This document shows, one piece after another, positions 15,724 through 22,871 of a stretch of DNA of 22,871 nucleotides; position 1 is the stretch's first letter; the number at the start of each line of letters is the position of its first letter. The translations under genes and the position numbers were made by a program. This DNA is from JAGVPT01 sp963843065 (GTDB lineage Bacteria; Bacteroidota; Ignavibacteria; UBA10030; UBA8401). The stretch is from positions 1 to 22,871 of the forward strand of contig CAWJKX010000018.1 of NCBI GenBank assembly GCA_963843065.1. The letters run 5' to 3'. The notes under the pieces were generated by a model that worked only from the letters and a program-made list of their open reading frames with translations, was not told the DNA's origin and ran no database searches.

Positions 15724-17262
15724 TCAATTCATCCACAAATTCCTGTCCAAGCTCCGGTATTGAATTGCTTCGCCGAGATGCTCTGGCCGAATATCGTCGC
15801 TCCCGGCCAGGTCAGCGATCGTGCGAGATACCTTCAGTATCCTGTCGTAAGCTCTGGCCGATAGCCCGAGCTTTGTCATCGCCATTTTTAGCAGCACTTC
15901 TCCGTCGGAATCCAGCGTGCAGAACTGATGGATCTCTTTCGATTGCATGTCGGCGTTTGAGAAAAGTCCTGTTCTTTTCTTAAAACGTTTCGCCTGCCGC
16001 TCGCGGGCACAGATGACACGGGCACGAATCGCATCCGACGGTTCGCCGGGCCGCTTCTGGCTCAACTCTGTTACTTTCACTGCCGGAACTTCGATATGGA
16101 TATCGATTCTGTCTAGGAGCGGTCCGGAAATTTTGGCCATGTATTTTTGAATCTGCATCGGCGTGCAGGTGCATTCATGGTGCGGATTGCCGTAGTTGCC
16201 GCAAGGACAGGGATTCATCGCACAGACGAGCATGAAATTTGCCGGAAAATCAAGCGACATCTTTGACCGGCTGATGGTAACTCTTCCATCTTCAAGGGGC
16301 TGACGCATTACCTCAAGAACGTTTCGGGCAAATTCCGGAAGCTCATCCAGGAAAAGAATGCCGTGATGAGAAAGTGATATTTCGCCTGGATGCGGAATGG
16401 TGCCTCCACCGACAAGAGCACTGTCCGAAATAGTGTGATGAGGCGATCGAAAGGGGCGTGCCGCCACCAACGCGGAATTTGGAGGCAGGAGGCCGGCAAC
16501 CGAATGTATTTTCGTCGTCTCAATACTCTCCTCAAAAGTAAGCGGCGGAAGAATCCCCGGCAGCCGGCGCGCAAGCATTGTTTTGCCCGAACCCGGCGGT
16601 CCGATCATGATGATGTTGTGGCCGCCGGCCGCAGCCACTTCGAGAGCACGCTTCACATTCTCTTGTCCCTTGACGTCGGAAAAATCGAGCGGGTATTTTT
16701 GTGCGACGGCAAATACTTCGTCGATGTTGATCTTCAACGGCGTCATCGACAGCTCGTCGTTCAGCAGCGAAACCGTTTCGGAAAGATTCTCGACGCCGAA
16801 CACGTTAAGACCTTCGACCATGGCCGCTTCACGTGCGTTCTCCTTAGGAAGAATGATTCCGCAAAATCCTTTCTTCTTGATCTCAACCGAGATAGGAAGA
16901 ACTCCGTGGACGGGGCGCAGGCTCCCGTCGAGAGCAAGCTCGCCGAGAATAACATATTTTTTCAACATATCTTCTCGTGCTTGCCCGCTCGACGCAAGCA
17001 TCCCCACCGCAATCGGAAGGTCGAAGCACGATCCCTCTTTTTTTACATCCGCTGGAGCTAAATTGATTGTGATACGCCTATTCGGGTACTCGAGGCCCGA
17101 ATTCTTTATGGCGGTGGCGACACGCTCCCGGCTCTCTTTGACGGCATTATCCGGCAGCCCGACCATGAAAAAATTTGGGACGGTGTTTTCGATGTTTGTT
17201 TCTATTTCAATGAGATAGGCGTTGATTCCGTAGGTTGCACTGCTGAGAACGACTGATAACAT
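15724..17262 (-). CDS. comM: ComM/YifB-family Mg-chelatase-like AAA+ ATPase
   Basis: A 512-aa protein of the YifB/ComM family; ComM is a helicase promoting branch migration during integration of transforming DNA. The N-terminal Lon-protease-like domain is about residues 1-180 (VGLPDNAVKESRERV, INLAPADVKKEGSCFDLP). Walker A is GPPGSGKT at 221-228. The Mg-chelatase core includes FRSPHHTISDSALVGGG, HHGILFLDELPEF and AMNPCPCGNYG, and the C-terminal domain has GLSARAYDRILKVSRTIADL. Length is normal and all motifs are intact. Start is ATG at 17262; the leader just before it is the palindrome GAAGG-GGGG-CCTTC (17263-17276), which contains the only Shine-Dalgarno-like G-run and could partly hide it. 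Confidence 0.92.
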   Translation of the reverse strand: MLSVVLSSATYGINAYLIEIETNIENTVPNFFMVGLPDNAVKESRERVATAIKNSGLEYPNRRITINLAPADVKKEGSCFDLPIAVGMLASSGQAREDMLKKYVILGELALDGSLRPVHGVLPISVEIKKKGFCGIILPKENAREAAMVEGLNVFGVENLSETVSLLNDELSMTPLKINIDEVFAVAQKYPLDFSDVKGQENVKRALEVAAAGGHNIIMIGPPGSGKTMLARRLPGILPPLTFEESIETTKIHSVAGLLPPNSALVAARPFRSPHHTISDSALVGGGTIPHPGEISLSHHGILFLDELPEFARNVLEVMRQPLEDGRVTISRSKMSLDFPANFMLVCAMNPCPCGNYGNPHHECTCTPMQIQKYMAKISGPLLDRIDIHIEVPAVKVTELSQKRPGEPSDAIRARVICARERQAKRFKKRTGLFSNADMQSKEIHQFCTLDSDGEVLLKMAMTKLGLSARAYDRILKVSRTIADLAGSDDIRPEHLGEAIQYRSLDRNLWMN

Positions 17263-17365
17263 GAAGGCCCCCCTTCTGACAGAAGAAAAATTAGAATTAG
17301 TAAATTAGAATAAAGATTGGATCCCCTTATAGCGCAAACATTAACAACCGCTTGATGCCAGCTTT

Positions 17366-17863
17366 CTACCGATGAGCGCGCAGAAAATCGAGCCGGTCCC
17401 GAACTTTTTCAATCGGAACGAGAAGTTTATCTTTCCCGAACAGCGCGTCTTTTTGATTTGAAAATGCCAGCTCGTACTCTTTGCTCATGATGATCGCCTC
17501 TTCCGGACATACCTCTTCACAGAATCCACAGAAGATACAACGAAGCATATTGATTTCAAATTTTTCCGGGTACCGTTCCTTCTCATCCTTCGTTTCGGCT
17601 GCTTGCACTTCGATAGCAAGCGAAGGGCAGACACGGCTGCACAACCCGCAAGCGACGCATCGTTCGGTGCCGTTCTCCTCTACGAGAACAGGCCTGCCTC
17701 TGAACGAAGCCGAAGGAGTAAACTTGTGCTCGGGATACTGAATCGTGAACTTCGGCCGGAACATCTGAGCAATGGTCAGCCTCATCCCTTTAACGATTTC
17801 CGGGATGTACATCTTTTCCAGAATTGTCAGATCTTTTTTCCGAATGACTTTACTTTGTTCCAT
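17366..17863 (-). CDS. nuoI: NADH:quinone oxidoreductase subunit I (NuoI)
   Basis: A 165-aa ferredoxin-like subunit of complex I that carries two 4Fe-4S clusters passing electrons towards the quinone site. Both motifs are complete: C69-x2-C72-x2-C75-x3-C79 and C109-x2-C112-x2-C115-x3-C119. The N-terminal MYIPEIVKGMRLTIAQMF and FTIQYPEHKF precede the first motif, as in the family. It lies 21 bp after nuoH and is the last nuo gene here. The usual nuoJ-N genes do not follow; comM comes next. Confidence 0.93.
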   Translation of the reverse strand: MEQSKVIRKKDLTILEKMYIPEIVKGMRLTIAQMFRPKFTIQYPEHKFTPSASFRGRPVLVEENGTERCVACGLCSRVCPSLAIEVQAAETKDEKERYPEKFEINMLRCIFCGFCEEVCPEEAIIMSKEYELAFSNQKDALFGKDKLLVPIEKVRDRLDFLRAHR

Positions 17864-17884
17864 TCTGCTGCTATCCTTTACGGT

Positions 17885-18904
17885 TCAATTCATCTTCAAA
17901 ACAAAATACAAGCCGGTCGCCAAAATATTAGCAAGCGAAAGAGGAAGCATCACTTTCCATCCGATGTTCATCAGCTGATCGTACCGGAAACGCGGAATCG
18001 TCCATCGAACGAGAATGAAAAAGAGAAGCACCAGCCCAACTTTGACGCCGAACGCCGCGACTTGGAGCAGGCTGACAGTCAATTCTGAAAAGCCTAAATA
18101 CCCGACAAACGGCAGCTGCCATCCGCCTAAATACAAAGTTGTGATAACCGCTGACGCTGTGATCATGTTCGCGTATTCCGCCAAAAAGAACAAGCCGAAT
18201 TTCATTCCCGAATATTCAGTATGATAACCGCCGACGAGTTCCGGTTCCGCTTCCGGCAGGTCGAATGGCAGGCGATTTGTTTCAGCAAACGATGCGATGA
18301 CAAACGTTATAAAGCTGACCGGCGTCCGCCAAAAATACCACATTCCATGCGCCTGCGATTCGACGATTTTGTTCAACTGCAGAGTTCCGGCTATCATCAG
18401 CACTCCGATAATGGCCAGGCCCATCGAAAGTTCGTAGCTGATCATTTGGGCGGAAGAGCGAAGTCCCCCCAACAACGAATATTTATTATTAGAAGACCAT
18501 CCGCTGAGCGTGATGCCATACACACCCATCGACGAAAGTGCCAGGAGGTACAGAATTCCGACATTCACGTCGGCAATCATCAGCTTGATGTCGCGGCCGA
18601 ATAGGTGGATCGTATTCCCGAAAGGAATGACTGCAAAGGTCGTCATCGCGACAACCAGGGAGATGATCGGGGCAAGGCTGTGAACGAATTTGTTTGCGGC
18701 CTTCGGTACGATATCTTCCTTCAAAAATAGTTTGACGATATCGGCAACAGGCTGGAGCAATCCGGCAGGGCCGACCCGGTTCGGACCGATGCGATTTTGA
18801 ATGAACGCACTTACCCGCCGTTCAACCAAAACGAGGTATGCGACGACGGTAAGGTTGATGATAAAGATGAGAATAATTTTTATCAACGGCTCAATGATGT
18901 TCAT
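17885..18904 (-). CDS. nuoH: NADH:quinone oxidoreductase subunit H (NuoH)
   Basis: A 339-aa membrane subunit of complex I that forms much of the quinone-binding channel. Conserved stretches are RRVSAFIQNRIGPNRVGP (about 28-45), LQPVADIVKLFLKEDIVP, the FAETNRLPFDLPEAEPELV loop and YHTEYSGMKFGLFFLAEY. About eight hydrophobic segments are present and length is normal. It lies between nuoG (36 bp upstream) and nuoI (21 bp downstream). The acidic loop residues involved in quinone-linked proton transfer are retained. Confidence 0.95.
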   Translation of the reverse strand: MNIIEPLIKIILIFIINLTVVAYLVLVERRVSAFIQNRIGPNRVGPAGLLQPVADIVKLFLKEDIVPKAANKFVHSLAPIISLVVAMTTFAVIPFGNTIHLFGRDIKLMIADVNVGILYLLALSSMGVYGITLSGWSSNNKYSLLGGLRSSAQMISYELSMGLAIIGVLMIAGTLQLNKIVESQAHGMWYFWRTPVSFITFVIASFAETNRLPFDLPEAEPELVGGYHTEYSGMKFGLFFLAEYANMITASAVITTLYLGGWQLPFVGYLGFSELTVSLLQVAAFGVKVGLVLLFFILVRWTIPRFRYDQLMNIGWKVMLPLSLANILATGLYFVLKMN

Positions 18905-18940
18905 ACAGCAGCAATTCTTTTGAAGTGAAGTGAAAGAAAT

Positions 18941-20614
18941 CTATACGGCAATGCCTGCTTTTATTTTCAACGGAGCCCCCTTGTTTCCGATTTTAAGATA
19001 CGAAAGTCCTTTGAAACTGTCGACTTTTTGTGCGAGATCGGCAAAAACCTCCTCTGACGAATTATATTTAAATTTTGCCCCCATCAGCGCGGCAAGGGTT
19101 GCGACAATTTTCCATGATGGACGGGCATCGCGCCGGGGACCTTTCCCCCAGCTGTCGTTCGGTGCAGCGAATCTGTCCCATCGGCTTGTTTCGAACCCGT
19201 CGAGTGCACGATCTTGTTCAAGCGTCGTAACAGCCGGGCGAATCCTTTGAACCCGTTCCTGGAAATTCGTCATCGTCCCGTTTTTTTCAGCAAACGTTGA
19301 GCTTGCAAGAACAACATCGGCGAGGTCGGTTGTCGCGGACTCGTTGGACGCATGGACCGCGAAGAATTCGAGTCTTGACAGAGCGTCGGCAACGTCCGGG
19401 CTTGCCGCTATGTCGTCCTCAAGTGCGTAGAGCACTTTAATTTTTCCCTCTTTAATTCCACGAATAATTTCCTGGAAACCCATTCCCCCCTCACCTGGAA
19501 CCACACCGGCCGCTCTCGCTCCGTTACTGTTCGGCGTTTTATCAGCCCGGATTAAAATATTATCCTCGTCCCCTTCAACAACGTGGCGCATGAAGTCGAT
19601 ATTTTTTGTCCCCAACACTTCTTTCGCTAATCTCTGGATCGCGTAGTTATCCTCATTTGTTGCAAAGGCCGAACCAAGAACGGCGATTTCCGATTTCTTA
19701 AACGACTTCAATTCCGACGCAATCTTCGCAATCGCTTCGTCCCAATCTACTTGCACCAATGCAGCGTCTCTGCGGACCATAGGGGCCTTGATCCGCGTCT
19801 CTGCGTTTACGGGTTTAAATGTGTCTACCCTTCCATGGTCGCACATCCAGTAGCTGTTAACGTCTTCGTTGCGCCGCGGCGTGAGGCGGAGTATTTCATT
19901 ATTTCGGACGCCAATTTCAATGTTACATCCGCGAGCACATCCCTGACAGACGCTCTCTGTAAAAGACATTTCCCATACGCGCGCCTTGAACCGGAAATCG
20001 CGATTGGTAAGCGCACCAACGGGGCAAATGTCGACGACATTCATCGAATATGGATTGTCGAGCGTCTCGCCGGGAAATGTTTCAATCACCGTATGGTCGC
20101 CGCGCTCTACAAACTGCAGCTGGTGAACGCCGGCTACTTCGTCGCAAAAACGAATGCAGCGCGAACAAAGGATGCAGCGTTCAGCGTCGAACATCACACG
20201 CGGGCCGATCTCAACACGCTTCGGTTTGTGGACTTTGTCTTCCTGAAATCTGCTGTAACCCGCGCTGTGTTTGTAGGCATAATCCTGAAGTTTGCACTCG
20301 CCGGCCTCATCGCAAATGGGACAATCGAGCGGATGGTTGATAAGAAGGAATTCCATCACCGCTCCGCGCGCATGAAGAACGCGGTCAGTTTTCGTGTGAA
20401 CAACCATGCCTTCCGCAACCTGCGTTGAACAGGCGATTGCAAGTTTCGGCATCTTCTCAACCTCAACAAGACACATTCTGCAATTTCCCGAAACGGAGAG
20501 TTTCGGATGCCAGCAGAAATGCGGGATGGAGATGCCGTTTTCACGAGCAGCTTCTATAATTGTCCGCTTGTTATCGACCTCGAATTGATTCCCATCGATT
20601 GTGATTTTTGCCAT
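18941..20614 (-). CDS. nuoG: NADH:quinone oxidoreductase subunit G (NuoG), short form
   Basis: A 557-aa iron-sulfur subunit of the complex I peripheral arm. The 2Fe-2S domain has C34, C45, C48 and C62. The His-Cys motif has H94, C98, C101 and C107. The next 4Fe-4S set is C147, C150, C153 with C197. A fourth set C223, C226, C230 and C258 matches the extra N7-type cluster of bacterial NuoG. A molybdopterin-oxidoreductase-like domain follows but is short: many NuoG proteins exceed 700 aa. The end looks natural rather than frameshifted. nuoE and nuoF are not adjacent; the gene upstream is an aminotransferase, 43 bp away. Confidence 0.92.
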   Translation of the reverse strand: MAKITIDGNQFEVDNKRTIIEAARENGISIPHFCWHPKLSVSGNCRMCLVEVEKMPKLAIACSTQVAEGMVVHTKTDRVLHARGAVMEFLLINHPLDCPICDEAGECKLQDYAYKHSAGYSRFQEDKVHKPKRVEIGPRVMFDAERCILCSRCIRFCDEVAGVHQLQFVERGDHTVIETFPGETLDNPYSMNVVDICPVGALTNRDFRFKARVWEMSFTESVCQGCARGCNIEIGVRNNEILRLTPRRNEDVNSYWMCDHGRVDTFKPVNAETRIKAPMVRRDAALVQVDWDEAIAKIASELKSFKKSEIAVLGSAFATNEDNYAIQRLAKEVLGTKNIDFMRHVVEGDEDNILIRADKTPNSNGARAAGVVPGEGGMGFQEIIRGIKEGKIKVLYALEDDIAASPDVADALSRLEFFAVHASNESATTDLADVVLASSTFAEKNGTMTNFQERVQRIRPAVTTLEQDRALDGFETSRWDRFAAPNDSWGKGPRRDARPSWKIVATLAALMGAKFKYNSSEEVFADLAQKVDSFKGLSYLKIGNKGAPLKIKAGIAV

Positions 20615-20657
20615 CTTGCTCTAAACGTTTATTCCTTTAGGTTTCTGAATTGCGTTC

Positions 20658-22106
20658 TTATGAGACGACTTTTTCTACCGCCTGTACGGCTTTTTCACAA
20701 TACATCTCGTGAAACTTCTTCAGTTTGACGACAACTTCTTCAATTTCATCTCTCGGCGGAAGAAACGTCATCCTAAAATGAAGAGTGCCGGCAACTTGAC
20801 CGAAGCCTGAACCGGGAACAACACAGATTCCGGTCTCTTCAAGCAATGCAAGACAGTAGTCTGTATCGCGTTTCGCCTCATATTCACGCTTCTCCCCGGA
20901 CGACATAGCGTGAAGATCGACATGCGGGTCGGGGGGAAGTTCGAATTTTACAAATGCATACATCGCGCCATCCGGGATCGTCACCGACATGCCTTTGATT
21001 TGGTTGATTCGGCTGCCTAGCAATTCCGCTTTTGATTTTAGTTCTGTGTACACTGAATTCAATTCGCTCACGTAGAGTTCGTAGCTCTCATCTCCGGGCT
21101 GCGGAGGAGAAACCATGACATATGTCGCGATTTGTCCGGGAACATTGGAACACAGACTGATCGACTGCAACTTAACGAGTTCCGACAGCACATCGTCCGG
21201 AATATTCCGGAATTCAGCGTACCCGCCCCGATGGCCGCATTCACCGAGCAATCCTTTTGACACCGAATGAAAACTGATAAGCGAAACATCTTTCTCGCCG
21301 ATATCATTCATGACCTTCGCAAAAGAGAAAAACTTGCACCCCTTGCCGTACACATTTTCCTGGTAGACCTCATCGGCCAAAATCGTCAGATGATGTTTGC
21401 GCGCAAAAGCAATAATCATTCTGATATTGTCGTACGGAAGAACGGCGCCGGTCGGGTTTCCGGGGTTGATAACGGCAATGGCTACGGGATGTACTCCGCG
21501 GCGGATCGCTTCAGTAATGCTTTCCGTCAACGCACTCTCACTCAATTGCCAACGATTCTCTTCATCAAGGAAATAACCGATCTCCTTTCCGCCGTACAAA
21601 GCAATCGTAGCACTGTAGAGCGGATATTGAGGAATAGGAATCATCACTCCGTCATTCGAATCCTTCAGCAGTGCAAGCAATGCAGACTGAACTCCTTTGC
21701 TCGCACCATCTGTCAGAATAATGTGATCTTTATCTGAGGGAATTGAATCACGCCGTTCAATGAACTCTGCAACTGCTTTTCTGATGAATGGGATTCCTGC
21801 ACTTTGTGTATACGCACCAGTTCCGTGAGGGTGTTGCGCAAGAAACGATTTGGCTTTTTTCAGAACATCAGCCGGATAAAACTCCGCAGTGTTCTTGTGC
21901 TGCAATAATTCGGGGTATTCAACAAGGCTAAGCATCTGACGCAAGTATGTCAACGGCTTTTGTTTCAACGCTTGCGGGTTCCCGATATTGCAGTAGATAA
22001 CTTTCTTCCCCTGTTCCTCAAGCTGCTGAGCTCTATTCACAATCGGTCCGCGAACGGCGTACTCTGCACTCAACAAATCCGAATTTAAATCCCGCTTTGC
22101 AATCAT
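20658..22106 (-). CDS. Alanine-type aminotransferase (PLP fold type I)
   Basis: A 482-aa aminotransferase closest in pattern to the long, eukaryote-like alanine aminotransferases (pyruvate + glutamate to alanine + 2-oxoglutarate). Typical stretches are EYAVRGPIVNRAQQLEEQGK, IYCNIGNPQALKQKPLTYLR, PHGTGAYTQSAGIPFIRKAV, INPGNPTGAVLP, LADEVYQENVY and the PLP-lysine region SFHSVSKGLLGECGHRGGY. The C-terminal VVPGSGFGQVAGTLHFRMTF holds the substrate arginine. Start is ATG at 22106 with an AGGA just upstream. It lies 24 bp after the M16 peptidase gene and 43 bp before nuoG, so it is probably in the nuo transcript. Exact substrate range is inferred. Confidence 0.88.
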   Translation of the reverse strand: MIAKRDLNSDLLSAEYAVRGPIVNRAQQLEEQGKKVIYCNIGNPQALKQKPLTYLRQMLSLVEYPELLQHKNTAEFYPADVLKKAKSFLAQHPHGTGAYTQSAGIPFIRKAVAEFIERRDSIPSDKDHIILTDGASKGVQSALLALLKDSNDGVMIPIPQYPLYSATIALYGGKEIGYFLDEENRWQLSESALTESITEAIRRGVHPVAIAVINPGNPTGAVLPYDNIRMIIAFARKHHLTILADEVYQENVYGKGCKFFSFAKVMNDIGEKDVSLISFHSVSKGLLGECGHRGGYAEFRNIPDDVLSELVKLQSISLCSNVPGQIATYVMVSPPQPGDESYELYVSELNSVYTELKSKAELLGSRINQIKGMSVTIPDGAMYAFVKFELPPDPHVDLHAMSSGEKREYEAKRDTDYCLALLEETGICVVPGSGFGQVAGTLHFRMTFLPPRDEIEEVVVKLKKFHEMYCEKAVQAVEKVVS

Positions 22107-22130
22107 GATTCCTGTTTCACAGTAGGCTAG

Positions 22131-22871
22131 TTAATTAGGCGGCGTAAAAATTATTGTAACAAACGAGTCTTCCTTAAGCAGCTGATGCGCGACCTCGGCG
22201 ACGTTCTCGACAGTCACCGAATCGATTTCCCGCGAAATCGTTTCCAAGTCGGTGAACTCGCCAAAATACAATTCTCCGGTTCCCAGACGCATCATCCGAG
22301 CCGAAGTGCTTTCCAGTCCGAGCAGCATGCCCCCTTTTAACTGCGCTTTCGTCCGCTGCAGTTCGGCCTTTGGGATCGGCTTTGTTCTCAATGCATTTAA
22401 TTCGGCAAAAACTAAATCAAGGGCTTGCTGAATGTGCTTCTTGTCTGTGCCGAGGTACACTCCAAACGAACCTGTATCGCGCAACATGTTCAGGAATGAA
22501 TAGACCGAGTACGCAAAACCGTACCGCTCGCGGATATTCTGGAACAATCTTGAACTCATGCCGTCTCCAAGCAGCGTGTTCATCACCAGCGACGGGAAAC
22601 GATGTTTGCTGTGAACACTGTAACCGATCGTTCCCGTGCAAATATGTGCCTGCTGGATGGGCTTTTGGACCTCTTGGGTTTGTTTCTTTACACGCAATAT
22701 CTTCGATTGTTGGAGCCGGGCAGAGGGCTTCCGATGCAGTGTAAAATATTTCTCCACCAGCTCCACAAATTTTATGTGCGGAAAATTTCCGGCAGCTGCG
22801 ACGACAATATTGCCCGCGGCATACCGCTCTCGAACGTAGGCGGTCAGATCCTTTCTCTTGAATGAGGAGAC
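22131..22871 (-). CDS. M16-family zinc peptidase, C-terminal part (cut by the window edge)
   Basis: The frame is open to the right edge of the window; the visible 246 aa are the C-terminal part of an M16 peptidase (processing-peptidase-like, usually about 410-430 aa). Matching stretches are DLTAYVRERYAAGNIVVAAA, LVMNTLLGDGMSSRLFQNIR, YGFAYSVYSFLNMLRDTGSF and LKGGMLLGLESTSARMMRLG. The catalytic HxxEH motif would lie in the missing N-terminal half. The GTG at 22764-22766 is an internal codon, not the start. It is the first visible gene of the minus-strand run that includes nuoGHI. Confidence 0.88.
   Translation of the reverse strand, partial: VSSFKRKDLTAYVRERYAAGNIVVAAAGNFPHIKFVELVEKYFTLHRKPSARLQQSKILRVKKQTQEVQKPIQQAHICTGTIGYSVHSKHRFPSLVMNTLLGDGMSSRLFQNIRERYGFAYSVYSFLNMLRDTGSFGVYLGTDKKHIQQALDLVFAELNALRTKPIPKAELQRTKAQLKGGMLLGLESTSARMMRLGTGELYFGEFTDLETISREIDSVTVENVAEVAHQLLKEDSFVTIIFTPPN

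Noticed and set aside
16390..17218. Long plus-strand open frames over comM
   Set aside because: They are antisense shadows of comM, whose motifs are all intact on the minus strand.

Overview
The window reads like a chromosomal segment of a menaquinone-using bacterium of the FCB group. An Ignavibacteria/Chlorobi-type lineage fits best, but this is an inference from gene content, not from a marker gene. It carries almost the whole futalosine (MQN) menaquinone pathway, part of respiratory complex I (nuoG, nuoH, nuoI), a two-component sigma-54 regulator pair and several housekeeping genes. No rRNA, tRNA, CRISPR array or transposase gene was seen.

Layout. 1-2171: a minus-strand pair, NAD-type isocitrate dehydrogenase (frameshifted) followed by a secreted UPF0173-type metallo-hydrolase. 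2250-9201: a plus-strand menaquinone operon, mqnP (UbiA-like) - mqnM (UbiX-like) - mqnL (UbiD-like, frameshifted) - an mqnE::mqnA fusion - a TIR-like domain protein - mqnC. 9328-11776: a convergent minus-strand operon, menG/ubiE - mqnD - a six-TM ABC membrane protein (frameshifted, no ATPase domain). 12043-14667: a PAS histidine kinase (frameshifted) overlapping an NtrC-type sigma-54 activator. 15032-15460: a small secreted protein of unknown function, preceded by a near-consensus -24/-12 promoter and followed by a clear intrinsic terminator. 15551-15709: a cluster of REP-like palindromes. 15724-17262 minus: a ComM/YifB AAA+ protein. 17366-22871 minus: a tight run M16 peptidase (cut by the window edge) - alanine-type aminotransferase - nuoG - nuoH - nuoI.

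How the genes work together. The fusion protein would perform the first two pathway steps (chorismate dehydration, then aminodeoxyfutalosine synthesis). MqnC and MqnD make the cyclic intermediate and 1,4-dihydroxy-6-naphthoate. MqnP, MqnL and MqnM prenylate and decarboxylate, and MenG methylates to menaquinone, the quinone that complex I would reduce. The hydrolase step (MqnB or MTAN) is not in the window.

The most unusual points are the MqnE-MqnA fusion, the TIR-like protein inside the quinone operon, and the sigma-54 regulator / candidate sigma-54 promoter / secreted protein arrangement. Four otherwise good genes each carry a single-base frameshift at or beside a homopolymer. This pattern suggests sequence error more than gene decay and should be settled first.
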